DNA from: Rallus limicola
Taxonomy: Eukaryota > Chordata > Aves > Gruiformes > Rallidae
NCBI GenBank assembly: GCA_022605955.1
Contig: JAKCOZ010000058.1
Span: 1,736,001-1,800,000, forward strand
Direction: 5' to 3'
Length of the DNA stretch: 64,000 bases
The position numbers were made by a program, and so were the translations under genes. This document shows, one piece after another, positions 23,901-38,900 of this stretch (position 1 is the first letter of the stretch; each line of letters starts with the position of its first letter). The notes beneath the pieces were generated by a model. The model was given only the letters and a program-made list of their open reading frames with translations. It did not search any database and was not told the DNA's origin.

Positions 23901-26900
23901 AACTATTGCCATCTCCTCTTCAGCAAAACCATACTTCAAAAAGAACTGGCTGAAAGGCATAAACCAGCTTTTGCCTCCAGAGGCTGGAAGAAAAAAGTGC
24001 TGCTTGCTAGCACCACCATCTTACAGCTCTATTCAAGACAATCAGCTTCTTGCTCAGTTTGGAGGCAGAAGATACAGCCCTCGTTCTGCCTGCTAGACAG
24101 AAGCTGCGTAAAACCCGAACCAGCAGCACTCCTTTTCCATGACAGGTTTGGAGAGCCATACGTTCACCTTCAGAGTTTCCTACATAAAGACCACAGATTT
24201 CTGCCTTTTCACCCTAAGTTTCCAAATAGTGGACTGATTCTCACTGCTTACAAAAGATTTAAATGTGCTTTAATTAAAAAGAAAAGAAGAGTCAACCAAT
24301 AAGCACTTCTGGACACAGAGGCCATGTGCAAGCTCTCCTCAGTTAAGGTCACTGATTTGCATTTACTCCATCAGATGAAGACCAAGTAGGTGGTAGAGCA
24401 GGAACAGGCAGAATGAGATGGCAAAGGGAGACTATTAATGTCATAACCAACATAAAAACACACAAAAGCAGCTAATGTGCCCCACTGCTCAATTCCACTC
24501 ATGTCTTTAGAAACAGGTAATATCATAGTTCTCACATTTAAAAGACAAAAATGGAAATACTATTCAAATAGAGGCTTTGAAGATCGGTTCCCCAATACCT
24601 GCAATCATTTTTTCATTTTAGCTGTAGCATAATATGACAGCTCATTAACCAAAGTTGCCTCAGCAGTTTAAATTTACAATTTTCCAACACTATTCCTTTG
24701 TATGGCAGTCAGCTTAGATCCTTTCAGATAGAAGTTCTCATCAAGCCATTGTAAACCCCAACAAAGGAACAGCATGCAAAGAACTAAAATGAACCTTTAA
24801 AGTACTGTACGAACTGTCGTACTGTAGCTGTTTTATCTTAAGACTGAAATGAGCAATTCCTTTCTACAGAAGGACAGACTCCAAGTGTAGGTTTTGGGCA
24901 CATACTCCACGACTATTTGCTGTGGACTCAAGCCACGTGGTGGAAGTAGTAAATACTGTAAGCACCACATGTATAAAGGAAACACTAAGAGAAATATACT
25001 CTGAGCCTTAGGTGGGCACCACTAGGCACCAATGAATTATCTTCTTGAGAGGTTTGAATAAAAAATTGGGCTGATAATTCTATGCCAAATGTATTTTTAA
25101 TATCATTCTACAGAAAACCATCTCCATCTTTATCCACAAACTTCTTTCAAAATGAGCACAACTCAATCTCATGGGTTTTGTTCAGTTATTTTTTCAGCTT
25201 TCCTTTGCATACTGAAGACGCTATGTCTCATTACATAGCATTTAGAAGACGCATGAAACAGTTTTGTCTTGATACAGTTCTTTCAGTTAAATGAGGGTTT
25301 TTTCTTTTTTTAAACAAAAGTGAAGACAGATTTAATCTTTGTGGTCTTGGTGCTAAACACCTGTCCAATTTACATATAAAATCCAAGCTAACTATTGCAC
25401 ACAAGGGCAGAAGTAGAGCAAGGGAAGCCACTATTTACATCTCAACTCATGTTTATCATCAGGAGCTTCAAAGACCTCTTGCAAATCTGAAAGCCTAGTG
25501 AAATCAGAGGATAGTAATAACTGGAGAAAAAAGCAAACAGGCATTCACAAAGCCAGCACCTTTGCATTTCCATTAATATTTAATTGTAGTATATACTGCT
25601 TCCCTGAAGAGCTATTATTTTGCAACCATATCCTTTTCAGGAAGAAAACAGGTTCAAATTTTTTGCACACACTTACCTGTGTTATGTCTTAAAACAACCA
25701 TCTAAAGTTCCAATTAACACACTAAAAACCCCCAAGCCTGATTAACTGTTCCCATACTTCAGTCACTGAATACAGCATCCCAAAGGGAAAGCTACGTACC
25801 CAGTGCTGAAGGGACTCTGGCTACTGCTACCATTATATAAAAGGTGTTACTCAGTCAAAAGAAAAGAAAAACAAAGGCATTAATAACATGCAATGGAGAG
25901 TTTAATCAAAACATGCTCTTTGAAAGGAAAAGCAGACAAAAGTCTGCTGAGTCATGTAAGCACCTGAGTTAGTGAAGGTCCCGGAAAAGGTGGCAGTGGC
26001 TCACTGGATGGAGTGCCAGCCGGAAGTTCAGAACCTACTGGTAGCACCTACGGATAATGAAGAGGAAACGCGAGTCCATCAGACAGGGAAAAACAGAAGA
26101 ATCAGATACCAAGCTACAGTCAGTCATGTTGTACAACCAAGTCTCGACAGGCTTCCTTCCTGGACAGTTAGCATAGAGGCTTTGGGGATTTTTGCAAAGC
26201 TGGGAGAAGTTGGTGGTTTGGTTTTGGTTTTTAATCCAGATCATCTTTGGTCACAATTTCCAGTTTAAACAAGCTGCTGCATCCAGTAGCAAAGTCTTTT
26301 GGGAATATTATTTTCAAGTCTGCAAGAAATGCTACAGCAATTCTTCCAAAAGCAGTTACATTTCCAAGAAGCTTAATTTACAAAAGGACGTAAAAATACA
26401 CTCAGTCTCCTTACAACAGGTCTATATGATAACTGCCCAATAGCAACAGCAAGCTATGTGCTTCTGGCAAATTGTTCCAAGCAGTGTGACTTGAGAACTG
26501 GAATTGTCATACCTCGAGAAGCAGATTTATAGACCTCTCACACCAACCTCTTAAGCTATCTCTCCGGGTTTTTTTGAACCCGAAGGTTGTTGATGACCTA
26601 ACGATGATGACCAGGCCATGCAACTGGGTAGGGAGAAGTCATCCAGGTTATGTGAAAGAGGTTAGAGAGACTGGAAAGGTTAGAAGGAGGCATCAAAGCC
26701 TCTCCGCCAGGTCAGATAGCACATTCCAGTTAGTTATTTCCATTGTTAGGGAAGTGGGAAGCTCTAGCAATTAAGTGATCCATTACACAATTTTCAATTC
26801 TTGTTCCCAGCTGTAATCTTGAGGTTGGGCCATGGCTTTGAAGTCTGTGAAACACATGCTAGCCTTTGGAGTCACAGCACTGGTCAGCTGGTTTCCCATG

Positions 26901-29900
26901 TGCAACGCACAGCAAGTACTGCTGGGACAGGGGTAATTGGCCCAAAGTCTAGTCCAGTCCTCCACACACAGAACCAGTTCTTGCCAGCAGTCTTGTTACC
27001 ACAGCGTACATAATAGTTCAAACTGCGGTAATAACTGCCTCCTGAAGATACCCTTCACAATTATCTATCCTCACAACAATGTTTCAGCAGGAACTACACC
27101 ACGTTGCATTACCTCAGTGATTTTGTGCACTAGGAATGTACACATCGATGTTACCTGTTCTGAGGTATGTTGAATTGTTAAGTTGTGGTAAGTTAACCAT
27201 TTAGATTATAAATAAGAGGCAAAACATTTTAAATTAATTCATAGGACAAGTCAAAACACATTTAACTGTCTAGGCTAACAGGCTGGCTGTAAACAAAAAA
27301 ATACAGTTTAAAAAACCCAGAAAACTAAAGGAATAAGGTCCTTAAAGCTCAACACAGAAGGTGAAATTAAAATTAAGCTTTTGGAAAAACCCAAACTCAT
27401 TTATAAGTTTAGCATGTAGCAATAGGACAAGGGATAATAGTTTTAAACTAGAAAAGCGTAGATTTAGGTTGTATATTAGAAAAAGAAAAAAAATCTTCAA
27501 TATGAGGGTAGTAGATCACCATAACAGGTTGCCCAGAGACATAATGCATGCCCCAAGCCTGGAAATATTCACAGTCAGGCTTGCTGGGGCTCTGAGCAAC
27601 CTGATCTAGTGAAGTTGTCCCTGCTTACTCTAGGGGAGTTGGACTAGATGACCTTCAAAGGTCCCTTCTAACCTCACCCATTCTATGATTCTATAAATAA
27701 AAACTTCAAAGAGTTAGTTTTCTCACAACTGAGATCAAAAACACACAATCATTTATTATATTCAAACCCAGGCAGGCCTTTGTAATTTCAGGTTTGCTGT
27801 TGGGAGGTTTCTAACTGCTCTAACAGTTCCTGAATCAGTACCAGTACCTATTATTTTCTAATCCTTCTAATTGCCAAGTTCATTCTGATACAAATGAATG
27901 CCACTGTGTCTAGATTTCCTTCTCAACTTCCTTAGCAGAAATTTTCTACCCTATGTGAATACAAAGGGTACAATGGAAAGGCTACAAATGAATGGAGATA
28001 GTAGGAGCATTAGCTCAATTACAAATGGCCTGGAACTGTTAAAACAGCAAGGCAGGCTAAAGACAACCAAAGTGCTGGCGAGTGATAAACAACATTACAG
28101 TAACAAAAAGAGCTGGCATTAGGGTTTGTAGTTTGTTAAACACCTGGAAATTTTTTCAGCTTTGAAAAGGAAAGGGCTACCAATAGTTGAAAATACTGAA
28201 ATGCACTGTCTCCCAGCTCAAGGAGCCATTTGAAAGAAAACAGTCTAGTTTCAGATCCTGGCACTTTGGGTTATTGAGCACGTAACACCACATCTTAATT
28301 TTTTACTGTAAGTCATGGCTCTCTCTATGGCAGAGAGATAAGTTTGAAGAGCACAATTCTGTAAACAAACAAGTTTCTACTTTCAGGAATGTAACTTCTG
28401 TAAGGAAAAGAGCATCCAAGCACCACCTAAGCAGCAGAGGACTTACAAAAAACCTTCCAGTCAGGTTCACCCTTACTTAAAAGAACAGGAACAAAGCTGA
28501 CCTAATCCTGACTACTTCGTGAGACATACAACCACCCAGTCTCATCCTAGTGATCATGTACAAGACAAAGTGATATTTAAATTCTACTTGGAAAAAACCC
28601 AAACCTGGAAAAACTCCAACAAGACAATCCACCAAAAAACCAAACCACAGCTGCTTCACTCTTTGTGGCTCAGGAGTAGAAAAAAATTAACAGCAACACT
28701 AGAGAGCTCTCAGAGACACAATATAGAACTAGACTTTTCCCTCCTCTCCTCCCCCCAATATGGACAAAATAAAAGACCTCTTAGGACATACATAAATAAT
28801 CAGAGCATAAAACTTTCAATATTAAAGTAATAGGGAACACTGCTGCTTGAGTAAATTCTTTTGCTTTATAGAAGAGATTTTGCTCAAGAAGGCTGTTTCC
28901 TGCAATACTTGAATATTCACACAAATGTTTCGGTTCTTACCGGTACCCTGCTAAGAGGGGGCTTTGAAGGAGAGGTCCCTGGTTTCACTACCGCTGTTGC
29001 AATGCTGCTCGGTGCCGAAATATAGCTGACGGGGGTGATCAATTGCCCAGGAGTGACAACTGGTGTCAGCACTGGCAAGCCAGTTGGTCCAAGAGGCAAA
29101 CTGCTCGGAGGTATACAAGTGCTAATGGACGTCAGGGGTTTAGTTGGTGCAACAGCAGTGGTCGGTATCCCAGGAATAACCGTGGTTTCCATTACCAATG
29201 ATGTCTCCAAAGATACTGATGGATGCGCTGTTCCCACGTTACCATGTTCACTGAACAGAGACCGTAGCTTTTCTTCTAGGGTCTTAATATCATCAATACC
29301 AGGAGCTTTAGATTGAGCATCGGCATCAGCCTCCAGACAGTGAGTATGAGGCTGATTGGGTAACGGAGCTGGTTGAGGCTGGCTGTGTATCAAAGTTTGC
29401 TGTACTGCAGGCAAGTTAGTAACTGGTTGTGGTAGGACAGCAGGTAAGGGAACCTGGGGCAACATGGGTGTTGCACCTGGAATCTGGGGTAGAACAGGTG
29501 TTGATGAAATTCCTGATGGGACAAGTACGGGATGTATTGCTGGCAGAGTGACCGAACCACATATGCTTGTGGCTACAGAGGATGATAAAGGTGCAGAGAT
29601 TGGAAGAGATAAGCCTGCTGCACTGCAGAGCTGTGATGTATCCAGAGACTGTCCACTCTCAGGTAAGGACTGCGGAGCACTTACAACTGTTGTTTCTGCC
29701 AGACTGGAGACAGAGCCACTGCTACTAAGGTGAGGAAGCTGCAAAGCCACATTCTGAGGCAGAGACAGGGCAACAGATGTCTGTGGTGCTGCCATACTAC
29801 TTACAATCTGAGGAGTAGACTGAGATGTCACAGATGGTGCAACAACACCAAGACTGGTGACACCAGGAACCTGGGTAGATGGCAGTGCCAAAGAGGACGG

Positions 29901-32900
29901 TGTGCTGATACTGGGGGCAACATCTCCCGTTACTGGTTGAGTAGGCTGGGATGTGGTAGGTAAGGAGAAAGAAGCAGGGGAGCTCACACTGGAAGCAACA
30001 CCAGTCGACTGCTGTCCAGATTGTGAGGCTGGAGGTGGAGAAATAGAGCTTGGCACGCTTGCGCTTGGTGCAACTCCAACAGCGGCACTTTCTGAAGGCA
30101 AAGTAACAGATGCTGGCAGAGAAACACCTGTGCTGGAGGGAACAGGTATCGAAGAAGCTGCCACAGATGCAGGAGGTGCACCACTACCCGCCATGGTAGA
30201 AAGCGCGGGTGGGAATGGTGGCATTGTCTGATTGAACACTGGAGGAGCCGTACTAGGTCCTTCTGTCATTTGAGCATGTCCCATCTCAGAGAAAGCTTGC
30301 TGCAAGCTCAGCGATGATGCCGAGTGTGACAGATTCATTCCAGGACCGTGTAGTGGAGATGCGGCAACTGGAAGAAGAGAAAACTGTCAGACCACATGGA
30401 AAAGTCCATTATGGTATTATTGTCTATTGCTAGACTAAGATCACATTTGCCAGCATAATTTAAAAATTAAAATAAAATCCAGGCTTACATTAAAATACAG
30501 AATTAAGGTTTCAGAGTCTTGCCAACAGACCACCAACATGTTTTTCCCTGAGAATCCTACATGGTATCACCCAAATTACAATAACTTCTTACCACAACGG
30601 ACAGTTTCTTGCTTCCCAAAGAACTTTAAGAGGTGATTAGGAACAGTTTAATTTAACTAGCTTCACAGTTTTATTGTACATGTCCTAGTCGTCCTTAAAA
30701 GTTTAGGTAACCTACCCATATCCGCAGCTTCATTTCCTCCAGGAACAGCAGATGCAAAAAAGCCCTGTTCTTTTAACCGACTCTCAGGGACAGGGCTGAC
30801 AATAAACCGTCTTCCTGCAGAATGGACAACCTGGGTAAAGGAGCTAGGAGGGACCCCTAAACAGAAAGAAGTTACATGTTTAGCAATACATGGTTGTAAC
30901 TAAGTACGTAACCTGCAACATGGAATGTGCACTCCATCATACAAAATAAAAACTTGGCTGCACCCATCCGCTGAAACAGAAAAAGGTAACTGTTGAAAAA
31001 AAAAAATCACAAAAGACTTACCTATTCTTTGTGGCATGGAAGATGTGGGATCTGGCTGTTTGAACTCTAATTTCTGTAAAGTAAGATAAAATTTAAAGTT
31101 CTATTCTGAAAAAGAAACCCACAAGATAGTTCTTAAAATGCTAGCTTTCTGAAACGTAGGCAGAACCTTCGACCCAAGCACCATTAGCAAACTAGTGAAA
31201 TTCTGCCCAGATAAGCGTCAGCTACAGTGCTTTTATAGAGCTTCTCAGCTCATGGACTGCCAAGATAACAAATCAATCTAAATGCTCTTGTGAACTGCCA
31301 GTCCAACCAATTTCCTCAAATTCCGCAGATAAATGGATGTTTCAAATGAGTTCTGGGTGGAAATTAGGCAGATTCAAGAGAAGTCACCCCTTCTTATTCC
31401 GAGCAAGCATTTTCAAAACCTGTGTTTTCTAACAGAGCCAGCCAAACTCTTAGTAGCTCAGTGTGTAGAGTGCCTGAGTCCAAGGTCTCAGTGCTGTCAG
31501 CAGCACAGGGCTGGTAGCTTTAGCATCCTGCCTCACAATAACATCAAAAGCAGGAAGCCTCTGCTGCAGGAAGTCTGTGTGGTGGACTGCTAAGAGATTC
31601 AGCAGCTTCAGAAGCATGAGGACACATCAAAAAAAGCAAGAGATCCACCTTATTTAGCTTTCTAAATTAATTTTAAGCTCTCATCCTGATATGACGCTTT
31701 GTCTGTTAGTCTTTTAATTTAATTAAGCTTTGATATTTCTCATTAAAAACTAGCTTGACTCATAAGGCGTACCACCCAAAATGGGAAATACAAATAGCTA
31801 ATGCAATCTGTCCTTTACATACCTGTGAGCCTGGAAAGAAGCCATCATCTTTTGTTCGCATACTCTCCAAACCCTGATCGCCTTCTGGCTCCACACTTAC
31901 GTCCTCACTTAGCATTTCATCCGCTTTCTCAATAATCTCTCGTACCTGTTCTACAAATGACTCTCTCTCAGTTGATAAAATAAACTCATTTTGCACCTGT
32001 AAAGAGTACAAAACAACAATCATATTCCACAAAGTATTTCAAAATTACATACTGACAAACCATCATTTACTTTTGGTGTTACTGCTTGTCCTCCCTTCGC
32101 TGTTCTTGCGCATGAGAAAGATGGTGATACCCTTGAGAAAAACAACTGCTTCTAAAATTAATCTCCAGCAGGGAAGCATTTGACCTGGTTTACTCTTCAC
32201 TACTGAATAACATTCAATCTCACTTCTTTAAACTGTCACCTCCACCTTTGCTTAGCACACCTAAAAAGACGTCTCTTCCATGTGATACACTACTACTCTC
32301 ATTTAAACATATCTCTACAGGGCAAGTTCTTTCCTAAGCTTGACCATCATACACTGATTTTTTTCTTTGAGAAAGTCAAAAGCAGCATCAGTCATTATTG
32401 ACTTTCAGAAACCAGAATGTGATTCCTAAACCTTACTTCAAGGGCAGAATCTTGCCATTTCATTTGAGAGCAACAGCTACACATTCGAAGCTTAAACGTG
32501 AGTTTCAAAGATCTAGCAATGTTTGGTCTTACAAAACCAAACCAGATTTTGTTTAACCTGATGCTTTCAAAAAGTTGTTTACAGTTTTTCAAAATATTAG
32601 ATGACAAAACAATCAGAAGCAGATTTAAATGACAAAACAGCAATTCTAAGGTAAACTTTTCACACAACCCGAGCATGCAATATTAACTCTCAATTGGACA
32701 TACAACTAGAGTCTCTAGTTGTGCTTTCATGCCAATAAAGTGAGCAGAGGCCATGCTGTATAAAAGAACAATTCTGAAACACAAATGAGAAAATAAAGAC
32801 TGTTGATATGACTATTGCGATTAAGACTGGAGTCAATTCTTCTTCTCTAATATGTATCTTACCATAATGGAAGCTATTTCCTCAGGGTTGTCACCATCCA

Positions 32901-35900
32901 AATCAAATTTGAAAGTAACCATTTTCCGATTGTGTGTCTCTAGCTGGCATTCCACAACTCGATCGCCTTTATTTGAAACCTAAAGCAAAGGAAACAATAG
33001 TTTAAACCAGAAGCATGAGAACGTAACACTTGTGCTTTGAAGATCACAGAAACAGAGCAATGGTAAACGCATCCTCTCTTTCCAGTTTCATGAATGGTGC
33101 CATCTACAGCAATATTTTTTCTAGAAATCCGCCAATTACTCAACCCTCCAATTCACCTAGTCCACAGTTTAATCTAGAACTCCTGATGCTCCCTTGTTTC
33201 TCCCTAACTTACTGGTCAGGTCACTGGCCCACCTTTACTAGTAAGACTAACCCAAAATATTCTGGAATAGTCTGTGGAATCACTCATGTCTAAGCAAGCC
33301 AATTTTGCCATATCTATGATACCAAACATCTCTCAACAGATGACATTTGGAATGCTGACTCCAGAGAAGAAACAGACTAGATAGCTTGTGTGCTCAGAGA
33401 TGGTAGTGGGGAAAACAAGACCACACAAGACACATTCCTCAAAAGAAGATAAAAACTTGAAGCTCCAAAAAGGCACGATCACTGCTAAATAATCATTAAG
33501 ATTATTTTTTTTAAATTACTCACATTTTTTAATTACTCATATTTTTTAATTACTCACATTTAGAATTCTCAGTTTGGGCCTAGCAGTCTTCTCGTGGCGA
33601 GAGCGACTGCGGACAGACCTCCGCATATGACGTTTAGTAGTCCTCCCTTCATGCCTTCCACTAGAAGCCGGAACATTCTCGTTGCCATCACTCAATCCTG
33701 AAGCAACATCGGAATGCGCACTAAAAAACCCAACAATGTTACATTAGTATCCATGCACTCTGTACCTGCAACAGTTTACCAAATGGTAAGGTCTTCTGGA
33801 TACCAGTAAATGCCTGTTATCACAAAGCAGGGGAGTAGAGGCCTGTCAACCCATTGGGGTGCCTGAAAAGCAGTTCTAATAATAGCTATTTAGCTATGTT
33901 TGTACAACTCTACAAACGCTATATATCTTCCGAGTACGTTTTCAGGCTATTTGGAGTTTGACTTCTGTTTAAATGCCAAAAGGGCAGAAAAACATCTCTT
34001 AATGATCCATTTGATGCGACAAAAACCAGTAAAGTTAAAAATAACTGTACACGATCCTGTTTACTCCCATCAGACCCTACAGTAAATCAAAACTTACTGC
34101 AACTCTCATACACCTATTTTTCCTCCAGGAAGTTTATTTCCTCAAATCCTCAAGAACACCCTCAATTAAAAAATACCCCAGTGAAAAAAGACACCTAAAG
34201 ATCACCAAAGGAAGAATACTCTAACAAGTGACATTGACATTCAGTTTGGCAAAAAGAAAACAATGCTTACCTATCCATAGAGGAAGCCAAAGGGGTAGAC
34301 TGCGCAGGCTGCGTTGCTGGAAGAGTCTCTGAAGGAGCAGTCTGTGAGACTCCCTGAGTACCCTATGGATAGAAACCTACATCAAGAACCCCCCCCAACG
34401 AATACTGTTCCTTCTCAAGTAATGCAGTAGTCTTCAATGTTTCCTCCCAAATCAGTTGTAAAGCTAAAAGCACTGCTTCTTTTAGAACTTTAAACAGCTG
34501 GCATCTAGACAGCTCTAACTTACAAAAAATTTTAGAGCAAAATGCAGTGAAGCAAACCATCATCTGGGGAGGGGTGGGGAGAGGGAATCAGCTGCTGCGT
34601 GTCACTACTGTTTGCCATGCAGCCACGGTCTTACTAACAGAATGTGCAAAAGGCAAGCCAATGCAGAGAAGAAATTCAACTCCTCCCTAGCAAGAACAAT
34701 GCTGTAGGGAATAGGCATAAAGACAGATTTCCAAAGGCTATCAGTTGCAGTTTGCCTTTGATATGGCAAAAAATGTTCTACAGTACTAGCAAGAAGTGAA
34801 GTGTTAACAGGTTTTGCCTGCAGGATGCACACTCACTTCCCAACAGAACAACCAGTGGCAACAAGGTCCCCACATTGGCATGACATTCTGCTGTAAGAAA
34901 AAGGTCATTTAAAAGATTAATTTCCAACTGAAGACACGCATGGAAGAGATTAGTTCCCCACACACATACACTCTGCATTATTCAAATGCCCTACATGTAT
35001 CATTACATTATATTCAACATTTACCTCCAAAACCGCCTGCTGCGAGGAGGCAGATGAGGAGGCCTGTTGTGCTAAACTCACTGCAGGCTGGGGCACTTGA
35101 ACCTGTCCTCCTAGGCTGCCCATGGGAACCAAAACGTTCTGCTCTACGTAAGGCTGCACAACAGGAGCAAGATAGCCCGGCTGAGCCATCACATCTGTGG
35201 GTAAGGGAGGGGACAGCACGGCAGAAGGAATGCTAGCAGAGGCCACAGCAGAGGAAGGTGCAACGTTCGAGTCGCCTTGATATTGAGGCGGCAGCCGAGA
35301 TGGGAAGCCCTGTAACGGAAACGAGGGAGTCAAGTTAGTGAGGGTCAGAGCTCATCAGGAATCAAGAAAAACAGTAATTGTTTCAGGGGCACATTCCAAT
35401 CTTCTGTACTTGTTCAGGCACTCCCAAATAGTTCAAGCACTCCCAAATACTGTCCTTCCTAGAGAAGCAGAACAAACTGTTCACGTAACCAAATCTCAGC
35501 TTGTGAGTCACCATGCTTGAATAAGCAAATTCCCACTCCAAGATGCAAGTCTTAGACAACGCAATCTTCATCTCCCAACTTTTGCAATTGTTTATTTAAC
35601 TTACTATTTTAAGGGCTAAGACTTGAGATGAGCTTGAAGAATTTTCAGGCTGAACAACTACTGCTCAACAAGATGTTATAGAACTGCTGACGACTCTTGA
35701 GACTAAGAGCAAACAGGCTGTCATGTTCTTCCTGTCCTCCCGTGAAGAGCTGACCTAGGAACACTCCTACATGCTGTTTCTGTCCTGCAGCACTCCTTAA
35801 CCTCGGTGCAGATATTTCCACAACTATACATTTTTTTGTTGAAGAACAATTGCATGCTGATTCATTATTTTAGTCTCTGCCGTTTTTACAGTGACTGGAC

Positions 35901-38900
35901 AAAGTGGCTGAAGCAGTCTGTGCCCAACAATCTAGAATTTCTCAACTAACATAAGGTACTTACGTCACGTTCAAGATCCATGCCGTCTGACATTTCTAGA
36001 AAATCCATGTCGCCCCTCCCCACCTCCCTTCCCCTTCCCAGATTTGGAACAAAAATACTGACAATGCTGAGTAAGCTGCCATTGATTATCTTTCCAACAC
36101 ACATCCCCCCTTTTCAAAATCACTTTTCCCATCCCCCAAATGAAAAACCTCTTAGACTTGTAGCTGTCCTCTTTCACACAGTGGCTGGCCAAAGTCCTGC
36201 ACTATGATTGTCCCTTTAGGCATGTTCCGTTACCAAATATGAAAAACTCAAAAACATCAGGGTGTCCCAGGAGTTTTCCCCCCTCCCCCTCCTTAAAATG
36301 GTCCTTTATCACCCAGCAGAATTCATCTTCGTGGTTTAACGGCTCTTATGAGAAGTGAGTTGGCCAGGGTGCACAGTTCAGACCTGATACTTTAGAGGAA
36401 CAGGTAAATATGTGGACAAGAGCTCTGCTGGCTTGCAACTATACCTGGTAAAGAGCATCTCCAGCAGGAAGTGAAGCTTCAGCAGCTTGTCCAATGCTGA
36501 CTGGTAATCCCACGGACTGGACAGCTGGCTGCAGGAGCTGTGGGAGAACCTGACTGGGCAACTGAGCCACAGGCTGCATCAGTGTGGGAAGCTGGCTAGG
36601 GACAACGGCTGATCCTACCGGGACGGCTGTTGCGGCAGCAGACGTTGCCAGTGTGAGCAATGGCTGATTCACGCCAGCTGCCATTGAGATGGGGAGCGAC
36701 TGGAAACCTGGCTGAGCCACTGACACGTGAGGAGCTGCTACGGGCAACTGAGAGACTGAGAACTGGGGAACCATGGAAGTTGGCAAGGGCTGTCCCATGG
36801 GTAGAAAATGAGAGCCAATGGGGACTGATGGGGCAACTGAAGGCTGAGGGAGAGAAGGTGCTGCAACAGGTAATTGAGGTTCGCCTTGGATGATCGACAC
36901 TGGTTGGGAAACAGGAAGCTGGGGAGGTAAAGAAAATAGAGATAGATTTTTTTTTTTTAAAAGCAAGGTTGCAGAAAGCAGAATTTTTATGCATTAGTCA
37001 AAGAAAGAATTATTCAAGTTACAGCACTCTGTTAAAGTGGGTGGGGAGCACAGTTGGCAGAGTGGCTGGGAAGTTGGCTGGAGTTCCAAAAGGTTCTCAC
37101 TTTGCAACACTTCCCCTGAAGAACTCAACAGGCTCTTGAAACAGACACCCACAGAGGGTGAAAGAGCAACATCTGAATACCCTGAAGCACTGACTTGTGC
37201 ATAAACAGAATTGAATTCCCCTCAACTCTGTCCCCAGAGCCAAACCTGCCTTCTTATAGGAAAGACATGTAAGTCTTTCAACAAATCTGTCAGCTTTGGG
37301 CATGGGGACTAAAGCAATGGAGAATGAAAAGCCACTGTGCCAGCATTTAGAGAATGGCAGGGGATATGTCAATTAAAGCCAGCGAACAATGCATCTGGAA
37401 AGGCAGTTTAGATGAACAAGCAACAAAACAACAATTTTAAAAACAAAAAATCAAGGCTCACATGTTCAAGAGAGATATGAGCCACAATGATATAATACTC
37501 AGTTACAGAAGCTTCTTGACCAGGGAGTAAAGGAGAAGAGCTGAATAAGAAAGATGACAGAGTGGAAAAAGCAGTCCTTATGGTTCACTACCTAAATAAG
37601 TGAACATGTTTTACACACATAACAGTGCAGAAGATAGATACTGATGGCAAGAGCAGAGAAATGACAAGTTCCTGAAAATCCACTCATAATATACCATTCA
37701 TCAATATGCCTCATGATATTTTTGACAGTTTAAAGATCTTTATGTATGGAAGTGCTATCCCTCCCTCAAATTACTCACAACTGCCACGTGTGAAAGAAAG
37801 GGTTTCCAACACATTTTCCAACAAATTGACAGTTGCAGTACACTAAGAATACTGTTATCTGGATGAATGTTTTGGAACTATTAGAAAAGATGGCAAAAGT
37901 GGAAGTAGCAGCATGTTGAATTTGCCAGCTGTGAAGAAGAAAAAAAGTCTTCTGCTACAAAGAAGAATTTTGTTTACCTGTGTCCCAGCTGCTGCCTGAG
38001 GCATTGGCATAATCTGTGAAGTTTGAGTTTGAGAGACAGTTTGTGTGGGAGTGGCACCAGCAGAAACTGATGGCTGCTGCAGCTGGTATTGTCCAGGCTG
38101 TTGGGAAGAGGCTGACTGCTGTGCATTCTGTAGTAGGGAGAAGAGGTAGAAGCTATTTTTTTCCCCACATTGAAGTTTGTAAAGCATACCTATTTAAATT
38201 CTACTTTGTACTCCCCCATAAGTGACATCAGTGGTTCTTCTGAACATGCTGAGTCACTTAAGCTTTAGCAATTGCTAATCAGCATCACTAGTACAACTCC
38301 ATTAGCAGCACCAAATCTTGCAACAGAATTATTTCACCTGTGAAAACAAGAATGAAGATTCTACAAAGAAAGGTCAGTTAAGAGAAGAGGATGCTGCAGA
38401 GATAGCATTTCCAGTTAGAAGAAATCATAAGAATGACTTCTAGACAGTCTAACTTGCAAATCCTTACAAGCTCAGGTGGAAGTTGGGGAAGACAGACACA
38501 TGAAAACAAGCATTAACATGATTCTAAAAACAAATTTCAGAAAGTCAGTGAAGTTGATTTCTGTCAGATTGGGTGAGAACCATTGGATTCCTTTGCTTCT
38601 TGCCACAACTTCAGGCTGAAGGGGGGACAGAGGTAGTCACCTGTTCTTTAAGAGCCATCAAAATTCTACACTAAAAAGTATTTTAGTCCAGGGCTTTGGG
38701 ACTGTGATCTTACCTGCTGAGTGTGTTGGGTGGGCTGGGATGACACCGATGCACTGCTTGACGTGGATTGGCCTTGCACCTGTGTCTGCAGGAGAAAAAA
38801 AAGCAGAGAATCAGTTTTTTTAAGTCCTATAGTTTCTTCATCAGGCAGTTAAAATAATTTTTGCCTGAAATGATCGAGTTGGAATAGGTTTGTAGCAATC

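Larger units (their letters stand above)
31074..38713 (-). other. WNK1: WNK1 introns 9-16
   Basis: Non-exonic stretches over 300 bases here (31074-31822, 31997-32862, 32980-33557, 33721-34270, 34363-35024, 35310-36444, 36919-37977, 38128-38713) contain the tRNA-like fragment and the donor repeat listed separately, a T-run at 36947-36958, and nothing else I recognise. Confidence 0.65.

Noticed and set aside
28917..30260. Several + strand open frames opposite WNK1 exon 19
   Set aside because: Shadows of the large, low-complexity coding exon on the other strand.
31449..31505. A functional tRNA gene
   Set aside because: Only the A-box part resembles a tRNA; the B box and acceptor stem are missing.
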